A DNA stretch of 64,000 bases. Source: Streptomyces cynarae. Lineage in GTDB: Bacteria; Actinomycetota; Actinomycetes; Streptomycetales; Streptomycetaceae. The stretch covers positions 1,054,001 to 1,118,000 of the forward strand of contig NZ_CP106793.1 of NCBI RefSeq assembly GCF_025642135.1. Direction: 5' to 3'. A program made the translations under genes and the position numbers. Positions 55,479-63,898 of the stretch are shown one piece after another. The notes under the pieces were generated by a model. That model did no database searches. It worked only from the letters and a program-made list of their open reading frames with translations, and was not told where the DNA came from. Every line of letters starts with the position of its first letter. The first letter of the stretch is position 1.

Positions 55479-55571
55479 GGAGGCGTGTGGGTGCCTGGTG
55501 GCCCTCCCGGTCTTCAAAACCGAGGTGTCCGAGGATCTCGGGCAGGCGGGTTCGATTCCCGTCCGCCTCCG
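55479..55571 (+). tRNA. selC: tRNA-Sec (anticodon UCA)
   Basis: A 93-base tRNA. The acceptor stem GGAGGCG (55479-55485) pairs with CGCCTCC (55564-55570), with discriminator G at 55571; CCA is not encoded. The anticodon loop CTTCAAA (55512-55518) carries TCA at 55514-55516 on a CGGT/ACCG stem. The long variable arm has a 7-bp stem (55527-55533 / 55537-55543) with a GAT loop, and the T arm is GCGGG-TTCGATT-CCCGT with one G-U pair. Long extra arm plus UCA anticodon identify selenocysteine tRNA, which reads UGA. A TAGCCT at 55463-55468 could be its -10 box. Its 3' half is antisense to the end of selB. Confidence 0.95.
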
Positions 55572-57355
55572 CTGCCCGGCTCGGGCCGGCAGCGCCGGCG
55601 CTGGTCGTCCACCCGCTCGGTGTGTCCCTGCGCGTCCAGCAGTTCCAGGAGCGGCACGGCCACCCTGCGCGTGGTGTCCAGGGCCCGGCGGGCCTCGCTG
55701 AGTGTGAACGGCTGGGGCAGCCGGCGCAGGACGTCGGCGGCCCGGGCGTCCGCTCCCGGGAGCAGCACGATGCCGTCGGCCACCGCCAGCAGCGCGCCCG
55801 CCGAGACCGCGGCGGCCACCGCCTTGCGGGTGAGCCCGAGTTCCTTCAGGCGGTCGGCCTCCGGTGCGCGGAACGGCGTCCGCGTCAGCTCGCGCCGTAC
55901 GGCGTCGACGGCGGCCTGGAGGGGCGGTGGCAGTGTCGGCCGGAGGCTGTCGGGACCGTACAACCGGCCTTGCCGGCGCAGCAGCCGGGCCTGGCCCGGT
56001 GTCTCGGCGAGCGCGTCCACCAACGCCCGGTCGGGCAGGCCGAGCAGGCGCCGGGCCGCCTCGGTCGGCAGGCCCGGTTCCAGCGGGTGCTCCTCGGCGT
56101 ACCGCTTCACCTCGGCGGCCAGGCGCTCCCGCAGTGCCGCCCAGTGGGTCTCGTCGACCAGCCATTCCCCGGCGATGGGCGCGGTGGGCGGCGGCACCCC
56201 CATCGCCGACAGCTCCGAGCGACGGACGAGCCGTCGGCGCCGCAGCTCCGCGGCACCGTCCGGGCGGCCGGTCATGGCCGCCAGTTCGGCCGCCCGTGTA
56301 CGTCCCGCACCCCGCCGGGCCAGTCGCGGCGGGCGTACGTCGAGCACGGTCACCCCGCGCGGCATGCGCTGCCCTCCCGGCTCCCGCAGCACGGCCCGGT
56401 CCCCGACACGCAGGGGCAGGGCCCGGTTCAGGGTCAGCCGCGCGGTGTCCTCCCCCAGTGGGCGGACCGTCGCAGGGACGGCGGCCGTACCGATGTGGAC
56501 GGTGACCGTGCGAGGCAGGTCGGCGACCGGTTCGCCGGTGACACGCACGTCCACGAGGTCGGTGAGCAGCCAGCGGTCCGGTGTCAGCAGCACCTGCCCC
56601 CGCCGCAGGGCACCGTCCACGGAGCCGTGCACGTTGACCGCCACCCGCGCCACGCCGCTGACGGCGGACCGGTCCTCGTGCAGGCACTGCAGCCCGCGCA
56701 CCTTCAGCAGGGTGGAGCCGTCGCCCGTCACCAGCCGGTCGCCGACGCGCAGGGTGCCCGCGCCGAGCGTGCCGGTCACCACGGTGCCGTGGCCGCGTAC
56801 GGTGAAGGCGCGGTCCAGCCACAGGCGCACGTCCGCGTCCGCGGGCGGCACCGGCAGCGACCGCGCCGACCGGGCCAGTTCCGCACGCAGTTCGTCCAGT
56901 CCGGCGCCGGTCACCGCGCTGACCGCCACCGACGGCACCGCGCCGAGCGAGGTGGCGGCCAGGCGCTCCACGGCGTCGGCGCGCACGGGCTCGGGGTCCG
57001 CCAGGTCGCTGCGGGTCACCGCGAGCACGGCGTGCCGTACGCCGAGGGCGTCGAGGATCGCCAGGTGTTCCTGGGACTGGGGTTGCCAGCCCTGGTCGGC
57101 CGCCACGACGAACAGCACGGCGGGCACGGGTCCGACTCCGGCCAGCATGGTGGCGACGAACCGTTCGTGTCCCGGCACGTCGACGAAGGCCAGATGCTCC
57201 CCGTCCGTCCCCAGCCGGGTCCACACGAAACCGAGGTCGAGGGTGAGCCCCCTGCGCCGCTCCTCCTCGAAGCGGTCGGGTTCCATCCCGGTCAGCGCCC
57301 GCACCAGGGCGGACTTGCCGTGGTCGACGTGCCCGGCGGTGGCCAGCACCCGCAT
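55514..57355 (-). CDS. selB: selenocysteine-specific elongation factor
   Basis: A 613-residue GTPase that brings Sec-tRNA to the UGA at the SECIS hairpin. The start is ATG 57355, 5 bp after selA. G-motifs are TAGHVDHGKSALVRAL, VDVPGHERFVATM and VTRSDLADP. Domains II and III follow (about 175-340: VFTVRGHGTVVTGTLGAGTL). The C-terminal winged helices (about 400-600), which bind the SECIS, include FTLSEARRALDTTRRVAVPLLE. Length equals the E. coli protein. The last 18 or so codons run antisense through the tRNA-Sec gene, and the TGA stop (55514-55516) is the complement of the tRNA anticodon. That tail (ESNPPARDPRTPRF) is probably not functional sequence but is read because no earlier stop exists. 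Confidence 0.93.
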   Translation of the reverse strand: MRVLATAGHVDHGKSALVRALTGMEPDRFEEERRRGLTLDLGFVWTRLGTDGEHLAFVDVPGHERFVATMLAGVGPVPAVLFVVAADQGWQPQSQEHLAILDALGVRHAVLAVTRSDLADPEPVRADAVERLAATSLGAVPSVAVSAVTGAGLDELRAELARSARSLPVPPADADVRLWLDRAFTVRGHGTVVTGTLGAGTLRVGDRLVTGDGSTLLKVRGLQCLHEDRSAVSGVARVAVNVHGSVDGALRRGQVLLTPDRWLLTDLVDVRVTGEPVADLPRTVTVHIGTAAVPATVRPLGEDTARLTLNRALPLRVGDRAVLREPGGQRMPRGVTVLDVRPPRLARRGAGRTRAAELAAMTGRPDGAAELRRRRLVRRSELSAMGVPPPTAPIAGEWLVDETHWAALRERLAAEVKRYAEEHPLEPGLPTEAARRLLGLPDRALVDALAETPGQARLLRRQGRLYGPDSLRPTLPPPLQAAVDAVRRELTRTPFRAPEADRLKELGLTRKAVAAAVSAGALLAVADGIVLLPGADARAADVLRRLPQPFTLSEARRALDTTRRVAVPLLELLDAQGHTERVDDQRRRCRPEPGSGGGRESNPPARDPRTPRF

Positions 57356-57360
57356 GGCGC

Positions 57361-58742
57361 CTACCTCCCCGCCGCCGACCGCACGGCCCCGGCCAGCCGC
57401 TCGTCGTCCTTCGGCGGCACCGTCCGCAGGTCGAGCAGACAGCGCCCCGCCTCCAGACGCCCGACGACGGGAACGGCGCCGGTGCGCAGCGAGGCGGCGC
57501 AGGACTCGGGCAGTGACAGGGCGGCGCTGGGCAGCGTCACCCCGCGCGCGCCGCCGCCTCCCACGGTCGCCGCGCTGTCGACGGCGTGTACGTCGATGCC
57601 GTCGGCGCTCAGCGCCTTGGCGAGCTCCTCGGCGCGGGCCATCAGCTGTTCGGGGTCGGCGGCCAGGGCGGCGGCGGTCGGGGTCCGCGGTCCGGTGAGC
57701 GTGGCTTCCAGGGCGGCCAGGGTCAGCTTGTCCACGCGCAGGGCGCGGGCCAGGGGGTGCCGGGAGACGGTGCGGACCAACTCCCCGTCGCCGAGGAGCA
57801 GGCCGCACTGCGGGCCGCCGAGCAGTTTGTCGCCGCTCGCGGTGACAAGTGAGGCGCCTGACCGCAACTGGGTCTCGGCGTCGGGTTCCTCGGGCAGCAG
57901 CGGGTGGGGGGCGAGCAGCCCGGAGCCGATGTCGGAGACGACCGGGACGCCCAGCGGCGCCAGTTCGCCGGCATCGGCGGCGCGGGTGAACCCGGTGACG
58001 CGGAAGTTGGAGGGGTGGACCTTCAGTACGAATCCCGTCTCCGGCCCGATCGCGGCGGCGTAGTCCGCGGCGGTCGTGCGGTTGGTGGTGCCCACCTCTC
58101 GGAGCCGGGCCCCGGTGGAGACCAGGAGGTCCGGCAGTCGGAAACCGTCGCCGATCTCCACCATCTCCCCCCGGCTGATCACGATCTCCTTTCCGGCGGC
58201 GAGCGCGGTCGCGACCAGGACCAGCGCGGCGGCTCCGTTGTTGACGACGTGCGCCGCGCCGGCGGAGGGCACCCGGTCGCACAGCGCCTTCAGAGCCGTG
58301 CGCCCGCGGCGGGCCCGGACGCCGGTGTGCAGATCCAATTCGACGTCCGTGGGCCCGGCGGCCTCCAGCACCGCCTGCCGGGCCGCGTCCGACAGGGACG
58401 CCCGGCCGAGGTTGGTGTGCAGCACCACTCCGGTGGCGTTGATCACCGGCCGCAGCCCGCTCGCCGTGCCCGGGAGCAGGGCGAGGGCCGCGTCCCGCAC
58501 CCGCTCCGGCGCGATGCTGCCGTCGCGTGCCTGCTCCTGCGCCTGCCGCACGGCCGCCTTCACCACGCGGGGCCCCAGCCGCCCACGGCCTCCGCAAGGT
58601 GCGGATCGCTCAGCAGGGTGTCGGTGCGGGGAATGCGCCGTCGCGTGTCGACGGCGCCGCTTCGCCGGGGCGCGTGTCCGACGCCGGACGCGGCCGCCCC
58701 GGTCCCGTCACCGACTCCCTCCGGTGTGACCCCCTGCTCCAT
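57361..58742 (-). CDS. selA: L-seryl-tRNA(Sec) selenium transferase, with apparent frameshift near the 5' end
   Basis: A PLP enzyme that converts Ser-tRNA(Sec) to Sec-tRNA(Sec). The main frame (GTG 58566 to 57361, 401 residues) has NATGVVLHTNLGRASLS, VNNGAAALVLVATAL, HPSNFRVTGF and the PLP lysine in SGDKLLGGPQCGLLLG. SelA is normally about 460 residues; the missing N-terminus is present in another frame, from ATG 58742 (MEQGVTPEGVGDG) through RRRIPRTDTLLSDPHLAEAV to GPAW and a TGA at 58560. Comparison with SelA suggests GPA-VVKAAVRQAQ, so a single base is missing around 58563-58568. Either translation starts at GTG 58566 and gives a shortened enzyme, or the assembly lacks one base. selA is followed by selB after 5 bp. 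Confidence 0.85.
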
Positions 58743-58903
58743 GCGGCCCCTGCCTCTCCGGCCCCGGCCCGGCTGTCCGAGGAAACCCCATCGTCTCCCA
58801 GTGCCCCCGGCGGCCCGCTCGACACGCCGGGGCGCCAGGGCCCGGGGCTGTGCGCGGAGTAGCCCGGCATGCGGGCCCGGCCCCCGGGGGCGAGGCTGGA
58901 GCC

Positions 58904-59122
58904 ATGGCCGAGCGTCGAGTGATCGTGTACCCGCCGAGCGAGAGCGGCGGCCGGCGCGTGCGCGCGGACGGTGAGATCCTCGGCACCGCCTATTCGCTGC
59001 ATGACTTGACGGTCTTCCTGCAGCACGCCGGGCTGGAGGGCGTGGACGAGGTGGACGTCGCCGAGTCGCCCTTGATCGAGTGGCACGGCGGTGGCCCCGA
59101 GGTGTGGGAGAGGGCACGCTGA
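58904..59122 (+). CDS. small hypothetical protein (72 aa)
   Basis: Starts at ATG 58904 with GAGG 8 bases upstream. The product (RRVIVYPPSESGGRRVRADG, then AYSLHDLTVFLQHAGLE and VDEVDVAESPLIEWHGG) is soluble and acidic in its second half, with good codon bias. Its pattern is that of small Streptomyces proteins of unknown function found singly. It precedes the phosphatase gene by 51 bp on the same strand. Confidence 0.65.
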   Translation: MAERRVIVYPPSESGGRRVRADGEILGTAYSLHDLTVFLQHAGLEGVDEVDVAESPLIEWHGGGPEVWERAR

Positions 59123-59173
59123 CGGCTTCAGATCGGTCGGCCGTGGCGCGCACAGCGGTGCTAAGAAGGGAAC

Positions 59174-61975
59174 ATGAGGGTACGTTTCGGACGAGACCGG
59201 ACCCAGGCGCGGCCCCCGCCCACCGGACGCGCGCGTGAGCGTCGCGGTTCCGTGCTGAACCCTCACAGCGCGGCCGGGCAGGTGTTCCTCCTTCAGATCG
59301 TGATCGTGGTGCTGCTGGTCCTGGCCGCGGTGGCGAGCGTGATGCTCCAGGCGGCGCGGGACGCGCTGCAGCAGGGGCGCCGCGTGTCGGTCGTCACGGC
59401 CCAGTCGTTCGCGAACGCGCCCGGAGTGGTTGAGGCGCTGCACAGCCGGGACCCGTCGGCGGTCCTGCAGCCGCGGGCCGAAGCGGCGCGGAAGAAGGCG
59501 GGCGTGGATTTCGTGGTCGTCACGGACACGAAGGGAATTCGTTACACGTACCCCTACCCGAAGGAGATCGGGAAGAAGTTCGTCGGCGACATCAAGCCGG
59601 CGCTGGCAGGCCGTACCGTCATCGAGCAGGCCGGTGGGCCGCCCCTTCCCGCCGGCAAGGGCACGGCCGTGCAGGCGGTGGTCCCGGTGAACGACTCGCA
59701 CGGCAAGGTCGTCGGCCTCGTGTCGGCGGGGATCACGGTCAAGAACGTGTCGCGCCTGTGGATGCCGCAGCTGCCGATCATCGTCGGTTCCGGCGCGGTG
59801 GCGCTGGCACTGGCCGCGACCGGGACCACGCTGGCGTCCCGGCGGCTGTTGCGGCAGACGCACGGCCTGGCCCCGGTGGAGCTGGCGCGGCTCTACGAGC
59901 ACCACGAGGCGGTCCTGCACGCGGTGCGGGAAGGGGTGCTCATCACCACCCCCGAAGGGCGGCTGCTGCTGGTCAACGACGAGGCGCGGCGGCTGCTGGG
60001 CCTGCCGGCCGACGCGCAGGGGCGCCCGGTCGGGGAGCTGGGGCTGCCGGAGCAGATCACACGGCTGCTGATCTCGCCGGACGTGGTGACCGACGAGGTG
60101 CACCTCACGGAGGACCGGCTGCTGGCGGTGAACAAGCGGCCCACGTTCCCCCACGGTGGCCCGGGAGGCAGCGTGGTGACGCTGCGGGACACCACGGAGC
60201 TGGCGGCGGTCTCGGGACGGGCCGAGGTGGCGCGGGAGCGGCTGAAGCTCCTCTACGAGGCCGGATTGCGGATCGGGACGACGCTCGATGTGGGGCGTAC
60301 GGCGCAGGAGCTGGCGGATGTGACGGTGCCGCAGTTCGCCGACCTCGTCACCGTCGATCTGCTGGATGCCGTGCTGCGGGGTTGGGAACCGACGGCGGAG
60401 GGGTGGCGGCATCTGCGGCGTACGGCGATCAGCGGGGACCGGCAGGTGATGCCGGTGTATCCGATGGGCGAGATGATCACGTTCTCGCCGGGTACCCCGC
60501 AGATGCACGCGCTCCAGGAGGGTCGGGGGATGCTGGAGCCGGACCTGCGGCAGGCGCACGGCTGGCGGGAGCAGGATCCGGAACGCGCCCGCAAGGCGCT
60601 GGAACTCGGGCTGCATTCGCTGGTGACCATGCCGTTGCAGGCTCGGAACGTGCCGCTCGGTGTCGTCAACTTCTACCGGACGACGGACTCCCCCGCGTTC
60701 GAGCCGGACGACCTGTACTTCGCGGAGGAACTGGCCGCGCGGGCGGCGGTGGCCATCGACAACGCCCGGCGGTTCACGCGGGAGCACGAGATGGCGGTGA
60801 CGTTGCAGCGCAGTCTGCTGCCGCGGGGGCAACCGGAGCAGGACGCGCTCGAGGTGGCCTGGCGGTATCTGCCGGCTGCGACGGGGGTGGGCGGGGACTG
60901 GTTCGACGTCATTCCGCTGCCGGGCGCACGTGTGGCGCTGGCGATGGGCGACGTCGTCGGTCACGGACTGCACGCGGCGGCGACGATGGGGCGACTGCGC
61001 ACCGCGGTGCGCAACTTCTCCACGCTGGACCTCCCCGTGGACGAGGTGCTCGGCAACCTGGACGACCTGGTCGCCCGCATGGACAACGAGGAGGACGCCG
61101 CCGAGACCGCCGACGGCCACGAGGGCGAGGCGGTGACGGGAGCGAGCTGTCTGTACGCGATCTACGACTCGGTGACGGGGGCGTGCACGATGGCCCGCGC
61201 CGGGCACCCCGAACCGGTGGTGGTGCGTCCGGACGGAACCGTCACCTGTCCCGGCGTGCCGGCGTCGGCACCGCTCGGCCTGGGCGGTTACCCCTTCGAA
61301 ACCGCCGAGCTGCGTTTGAGCGAGGGTTCCCAACTGGTGCTCTACACCGACGGTCTGGTGGAGGAACGCGCCCGTGACATCGACGTCGGCCTGGATCGGC
61401 TGCGCCGGGCGTTGGGCGCGGCCGGGAGGCGCAGTCCGGAGGAGGCGTGCCAGGCGGTGATCGAAGCGGTGGGGCCGTCGCGACCCGCCGACGACATCGC
61501 CCTGCTGGTGGCGCGGACCCGGCTGTTCCCGCGCTCGTGCGTGGCCGGGTGGGACGTGCCGCCGGACCCGGCGGTCGTGCCCTCGGTCCGGACACGGTGC
61601 AGGGACACGTTGCTGGAGTGGGGGCTGGAGGAGATCGGGTTCACCACGGAGCTGATCATCAGCGAGTTGGTCACGAACGCGATCCGGCACGGGGCGCCAC
61701 CGGTGTCCGTGCGGCTGCTGTACGGGCGCTGCCTGATCTGCGAGGTGACGGACGGCAGCAGCACCTCGCCGCGGCTGCGGCGGGCGGCGACCACGGACGA
61801 GGGCGGGCGGGGGCTGTTCCTGGTGGCGCAGTTCGCCCAGCGGTGGGGGACGCGCTACACGGCCGAGGGCAAGGTGATCTGGGCGGAGCAGACCCTCCAC
61901 GACGGCACGCCCGCCGCGACGGACCCCACGCCGGTCGACGTCCTCCTGGAACAGTTCGGCGACCCCGCCATGTGA
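59174..61975 (+). CDS. membrane-bound SpoIIE-type phosphatase with Cache-like, PAS, GAF and HATPase domains
   Basis: A 933-residue signalling protein. Transmembrane helix 1 (about 36-58) and helix 2 (about 196-216) bound an extracytoplasmic sensor of about 135 residues (VDFVVVTDTKGIRYTYPYP, as in single-Cache/CitA-type sensors). Inside are a PAS domain (about 225-340, GVLITTPEGRLLLVNDEARR), a GAF domain (350-530), a PP2C/SpoIIE phosphatase (about 545-765; GGDWFDVIPLPG, AMGDVVGHGLHAAA, PADDIALLVAR), and a C-terminal anti-sigma-like HATPase (about 780-900; ELIISELVTNAIRHG). Such proteins dephosphorylate anti-sigma antagonists and so control alternative sigma factors in response to an external ligand. 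Ligand and target are unknown. Confidence 0.92.
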   Translation: MRVRFGRDRTQARPPPTGRARERRGSVLNPHSAAGQVFLLQIVIVVLLVLAAVASVMLQAARDALQQGRRVSVVTAQSFANAPGVVEALHSRDPSAVLQPRAEAARKKAGVDFVVVTDTKGIRYTYPYPKEIGKKFVGDIKPALAGRTVIEQAGGPPLPAGKGTAVQAVVPVNDSHGKVVGLVSAGITVKNVSRLWMPQLPIIVGSGAVALALAATGTTLASRRLLRQTHGLAPVELARLYEHHEAVLHAVREGVLITTPEGRLLLVNDEARRLLGLPADAQGRPVGELGLPEQITRLLISPDVVTDEVHLTEDRLLAVNKRPTFPHGGPGGSVVTLRDTTELAAVSGRAEVARERLKLLYEAGLRIGTTLDVGRTAQELADVTVPQFADLVTVDLLDAVLRGWEPTAEGWRHLRRTAISGDRQVMPVYPMGEMITFSPGTPQMHALQEGRGMLEPDLRQAHGWREQDPERARKALELGLHSLVTMPLQARNVPLGVVNFYRTTDSPAFEPDDLYFAEELAARAAVAIDNARRFTREHEMAVTLQRSLLPRGQPEQDALEVAWRYLPAATGVGGDWFDVIPLPGARVALAMGDVVGHGLHAAATMGRLRTAVRNFSTLDLPVDEVLGNLDDLVARMDNEEDAAETADGHEGEAVTGASCLYAIYDSVTGACTMARAGHPEPVVVRPDGTVTCPGVPASAPLGLGGYPFETAELRLSEGSQLVLYTDGLVEERARDIDVGLDRLRRALGAAGRRSPEEACQAVIEAVGPSRPADDIALLVARTRLFPRSCVAGWDVPPDPAVVPSVRTRCRDTLLEWGLEEIGFTTELIISELVTNAIRHGAPPVSVRLLYGRCLICEVTDGSSTSPRLRRAATTDEGGRGLFLVAQFAQRWGTRYTAEGKVIWAEQTLHDGTPAATDPTPVDVLLEQFGDPAM

Positions 61976-62061
61976 GAGCGGATCTCGCCCCCGGCACCCT
62001 TGCCCGACCGCAGTGACACCGGGGCTGGCACCTGGGCCGCACAGTGCCCGAGGATGACCGG

Positions 62062-62982
62062 GTGAGGACACCGATCAGCCGGCCAGGTCTGCGGCCCTAC
62101 CTGCCTTATCTGCAACGTGCCGCGCTCCCGCACGACGGACTGACCGCCCACTTCCTCGGCACCAGCTCCGTCCTGCTGTCGGACGGTGAGACCCGTCTCC
62201 TCATGGACGGGTTCGTCACCCGGCCCGGCCTGCTGCGCGTGGCCATGGGCCGCATCGCGCCCGACCGCAGGCTGGTCCGCGCGGCCGCCGAGCGACTGGG
62301 CGTGGACGCCCTCGCCGCCGTGGTGTGCGCCCATTCCCACTACGACCACGCCCTCGACGCCCCGCTGTGGGCGCTGGAAACCGGTGCCGAGCTGGTCGGG
62401 TCGCGGTCCACCGCGAACGTCGGGCGCGGTCAGGGGGTCCCCGCACGATCGCTGCGGGTCGTCGAGGACGGCGACACCCTCACCTACGGCGGTTTCGACC
62501 TGACCTTCGTCACCTCCCTGCACAGTCCCGGCGACCACTACCCGGGCAGCATCGACCGGCCCCTGGTCCCGCCGGCCCGCGCCCGGGCCTGGAAGACCGG
62601 CACCGTCTACTCCGTGCTGGTCGCGCATCCCCGCGGCCGTCTGCTGCTGCACGCCAGCGCCAACCACCGGCCGGGCGCCCTGCGCGGTCACCGGGCCGAC
62701 GTCGTCTATCTGGGCATCGGGAACCTGGGCAGGCAGCCCGCCGCGTTCCTCCAGGCGTACTGGGACGAGGTCGTCACCGCCACCGGAGCGCGGCGCGTCG
62801 TCCTCGTGCACTGGGACGACTTCTTCACCGGTCTCGGGCGCCCGTTGCGCCCGCTGCCCTATCTGTTCGACGACCTCGACACGACCATGAGCCGACTGCT
62901 GCCCCTGGCGCGCCGTGACGGCGTCGACGTCGTCCTGCCCGCCGCCTGGCAGCCGAGCGACCCCTTCGCCGGCCTCGGATGA
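62062..62982 (+). CDS. MBL-fold metallo-hydrolase
   Basis: A 306-residue protein. GTG 62062 is preferred (GAGG 8 bases upstream) over GTG 62044. The metal motif is AHSHYDHALDAPLWAL (HxHxDH), followed by a His in TSLHSPGDHYPG, LHASANHRPG and a final LVHWDDFFTG. The beta-lactamase fold strands are clear (SSVLLSDGETRLLMDGF). There is no signal peptide. The family includes lactonases, UlaG-like and phosphodiesterase-type enzymes; substrate cannot be set here. It converges on the DMT transporter gene with 13 bp between the stops. Confidence 0.82.
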   Translation: MRTPISRPGLRPYLPYLQRAALPHDGLTAHFLGTSSVLLSDGETRLLMDGFVTRPGLLRVAMGRIAPDRRLVRAAAERLGVDALAAVVCAHSHYDHALDAPLWALETGAELVGSRSTANVGRGQGVPARSLRVVEDGDTLTYGGFDLTFVTSLHSPGDHYPGSIDRPLVPPARARAWKTGTVYSVLVAHPRGRLLLHASANHRPGALRGHRADVVYLGIGNLGRQPAAFLQAYWDEVVTATGARRVVLVHWDDFFTGLGRPLRPLPYLFDDLDTTMSRLLPLARRDGVDVVLPAAWQPSDPFAGLG

Positions 62983-62995
62983 GAGCTCGGGGACG

Positions 62996-63898
62996 CTATT
63001 GCGTCTTCGCGTCGGCCCCGCCGCGGGGCTGCCCCTCTTCTCCGCGACCGGTCTGGCCGGCGAGCAGGGGCGAACGGGTGAGCAGCGTCACCGCGACGGC
63101 CACGACGACTGCCCCCGCGACCGACAAGACGGTGTAGACGCCGCCCCGGACCGCTTCGCCGAAGACGAAGACGCCCCACAGGATGGCGATGACCGGGTCG
63201 GACATCGTCAGGCCGGGCTGGCTGGCGAGCAGCCGTCCGGCGTGCATGGCCGACTGGAGCAGGAACATCGCGCCCGCGCCGGCCACGATCATGGCGTAGA
63301 GCTGCCAGCTGCTGAACACCGCGCCGATGCCGTGGCTGAAGGCGTCCGTCACGCCCTTGATCAGCGCGGCGGTGAACCCGAAAGCGCATCCCGTCGCCAC
63401 GCCCAGGAGGGCCGCCTTGCGGGCCCCGGGACCGGCGAGACGGGCCCACATCACCATGGCGGCGACCAGCAGCACGTTCACTCCCGAGGCGAACGCCCAC
63501 CTCAGAGCGGTGGCGTGGGCGGCCGAGCCCTGCGAGGGGGACAGGGAGAACAGCAGTCCCGCCAGGCCGACGGCCATCATCACCGAGGCGCCCCATTCCC
63601 GGACGCCCAGTCGGCTCCTGAACACCAGCGATGCCAGCAGCAGGGTGGCGGGCAGTTCCAGCACCAGCACCGGCTGCACCAGTGAGATCTGGCCGTTGCC
63701 CAGCGCCGCGGCCTGCAACAGGAATCCGGCGATGATCGAGAGGACGCCGGCGAACCACACCGGCCGGTGCAACAGGTGCCGTACGAGCCGCAAGCTCAGG
63801 CTCTCGCTCTCCGGGCGGTCCCGTGCCGCCTTGCGCTGCAGCACGGAGGCCAGGGCGTTCGCGATCGCCGCCAGGACGGCGAGCAGCACGCTCAGCAC
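62996..63898 (-). CDS. DMT-superfamily (EamA-like) transporter
   Basis: About 300 residues from GTG 63898 (VLSVLLAVLAAIANALAS); the frame is open further upstream, but with Arg/Gly-rich non-membrane sequence, so that start is doubtful. Nine or ten transmembrane helices are visible. The two halves each have the family's short helix repeats, such as NGQISLVQPVLVLELPATLL in the first and LASQPGLTMSDPVIAILWGV in the second. Members export metabolites or import small polar compounds; no specificity is evident. A short hydrophilic tail rich in Gly and Glu ends the protein. The window ends 102 bp upstream. Confidence 0.8.
   Translation of the reverse strand: MLSVLLAVLAAIANALASVLQRKAARDRPESESLSLRLVRHLLHRPVWFAGVLSIIAGFLLQAAALGNGQISLVQPVLVLELPATLLLASLVFRSRLGVREWGASVMMAVGLAGLLFSLSPSQGSAAHATALRWAFASGVNVLLVAAMVMWARLAGPGARKAALLGVATGCAFGFTAALIKGVTDAFSHGIGAVFSSWQLYAMIVAGAGAMFLLQSAMHAGRLLASQPGLTMSDPVIAILWGVFVFGEAVRGGVYTVLSVAGAVVVAVAVTLLTRSPLLAGQTGRGEEGQPRGGADAKTQ

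Noticed and set aside
58610..62071. 1153-codon minus-strand ORF
   Set aside because: Shadow of the SpoIIE-phosphatase gene; composition is His/Arg/Pro-rich and no domain is recognisable.
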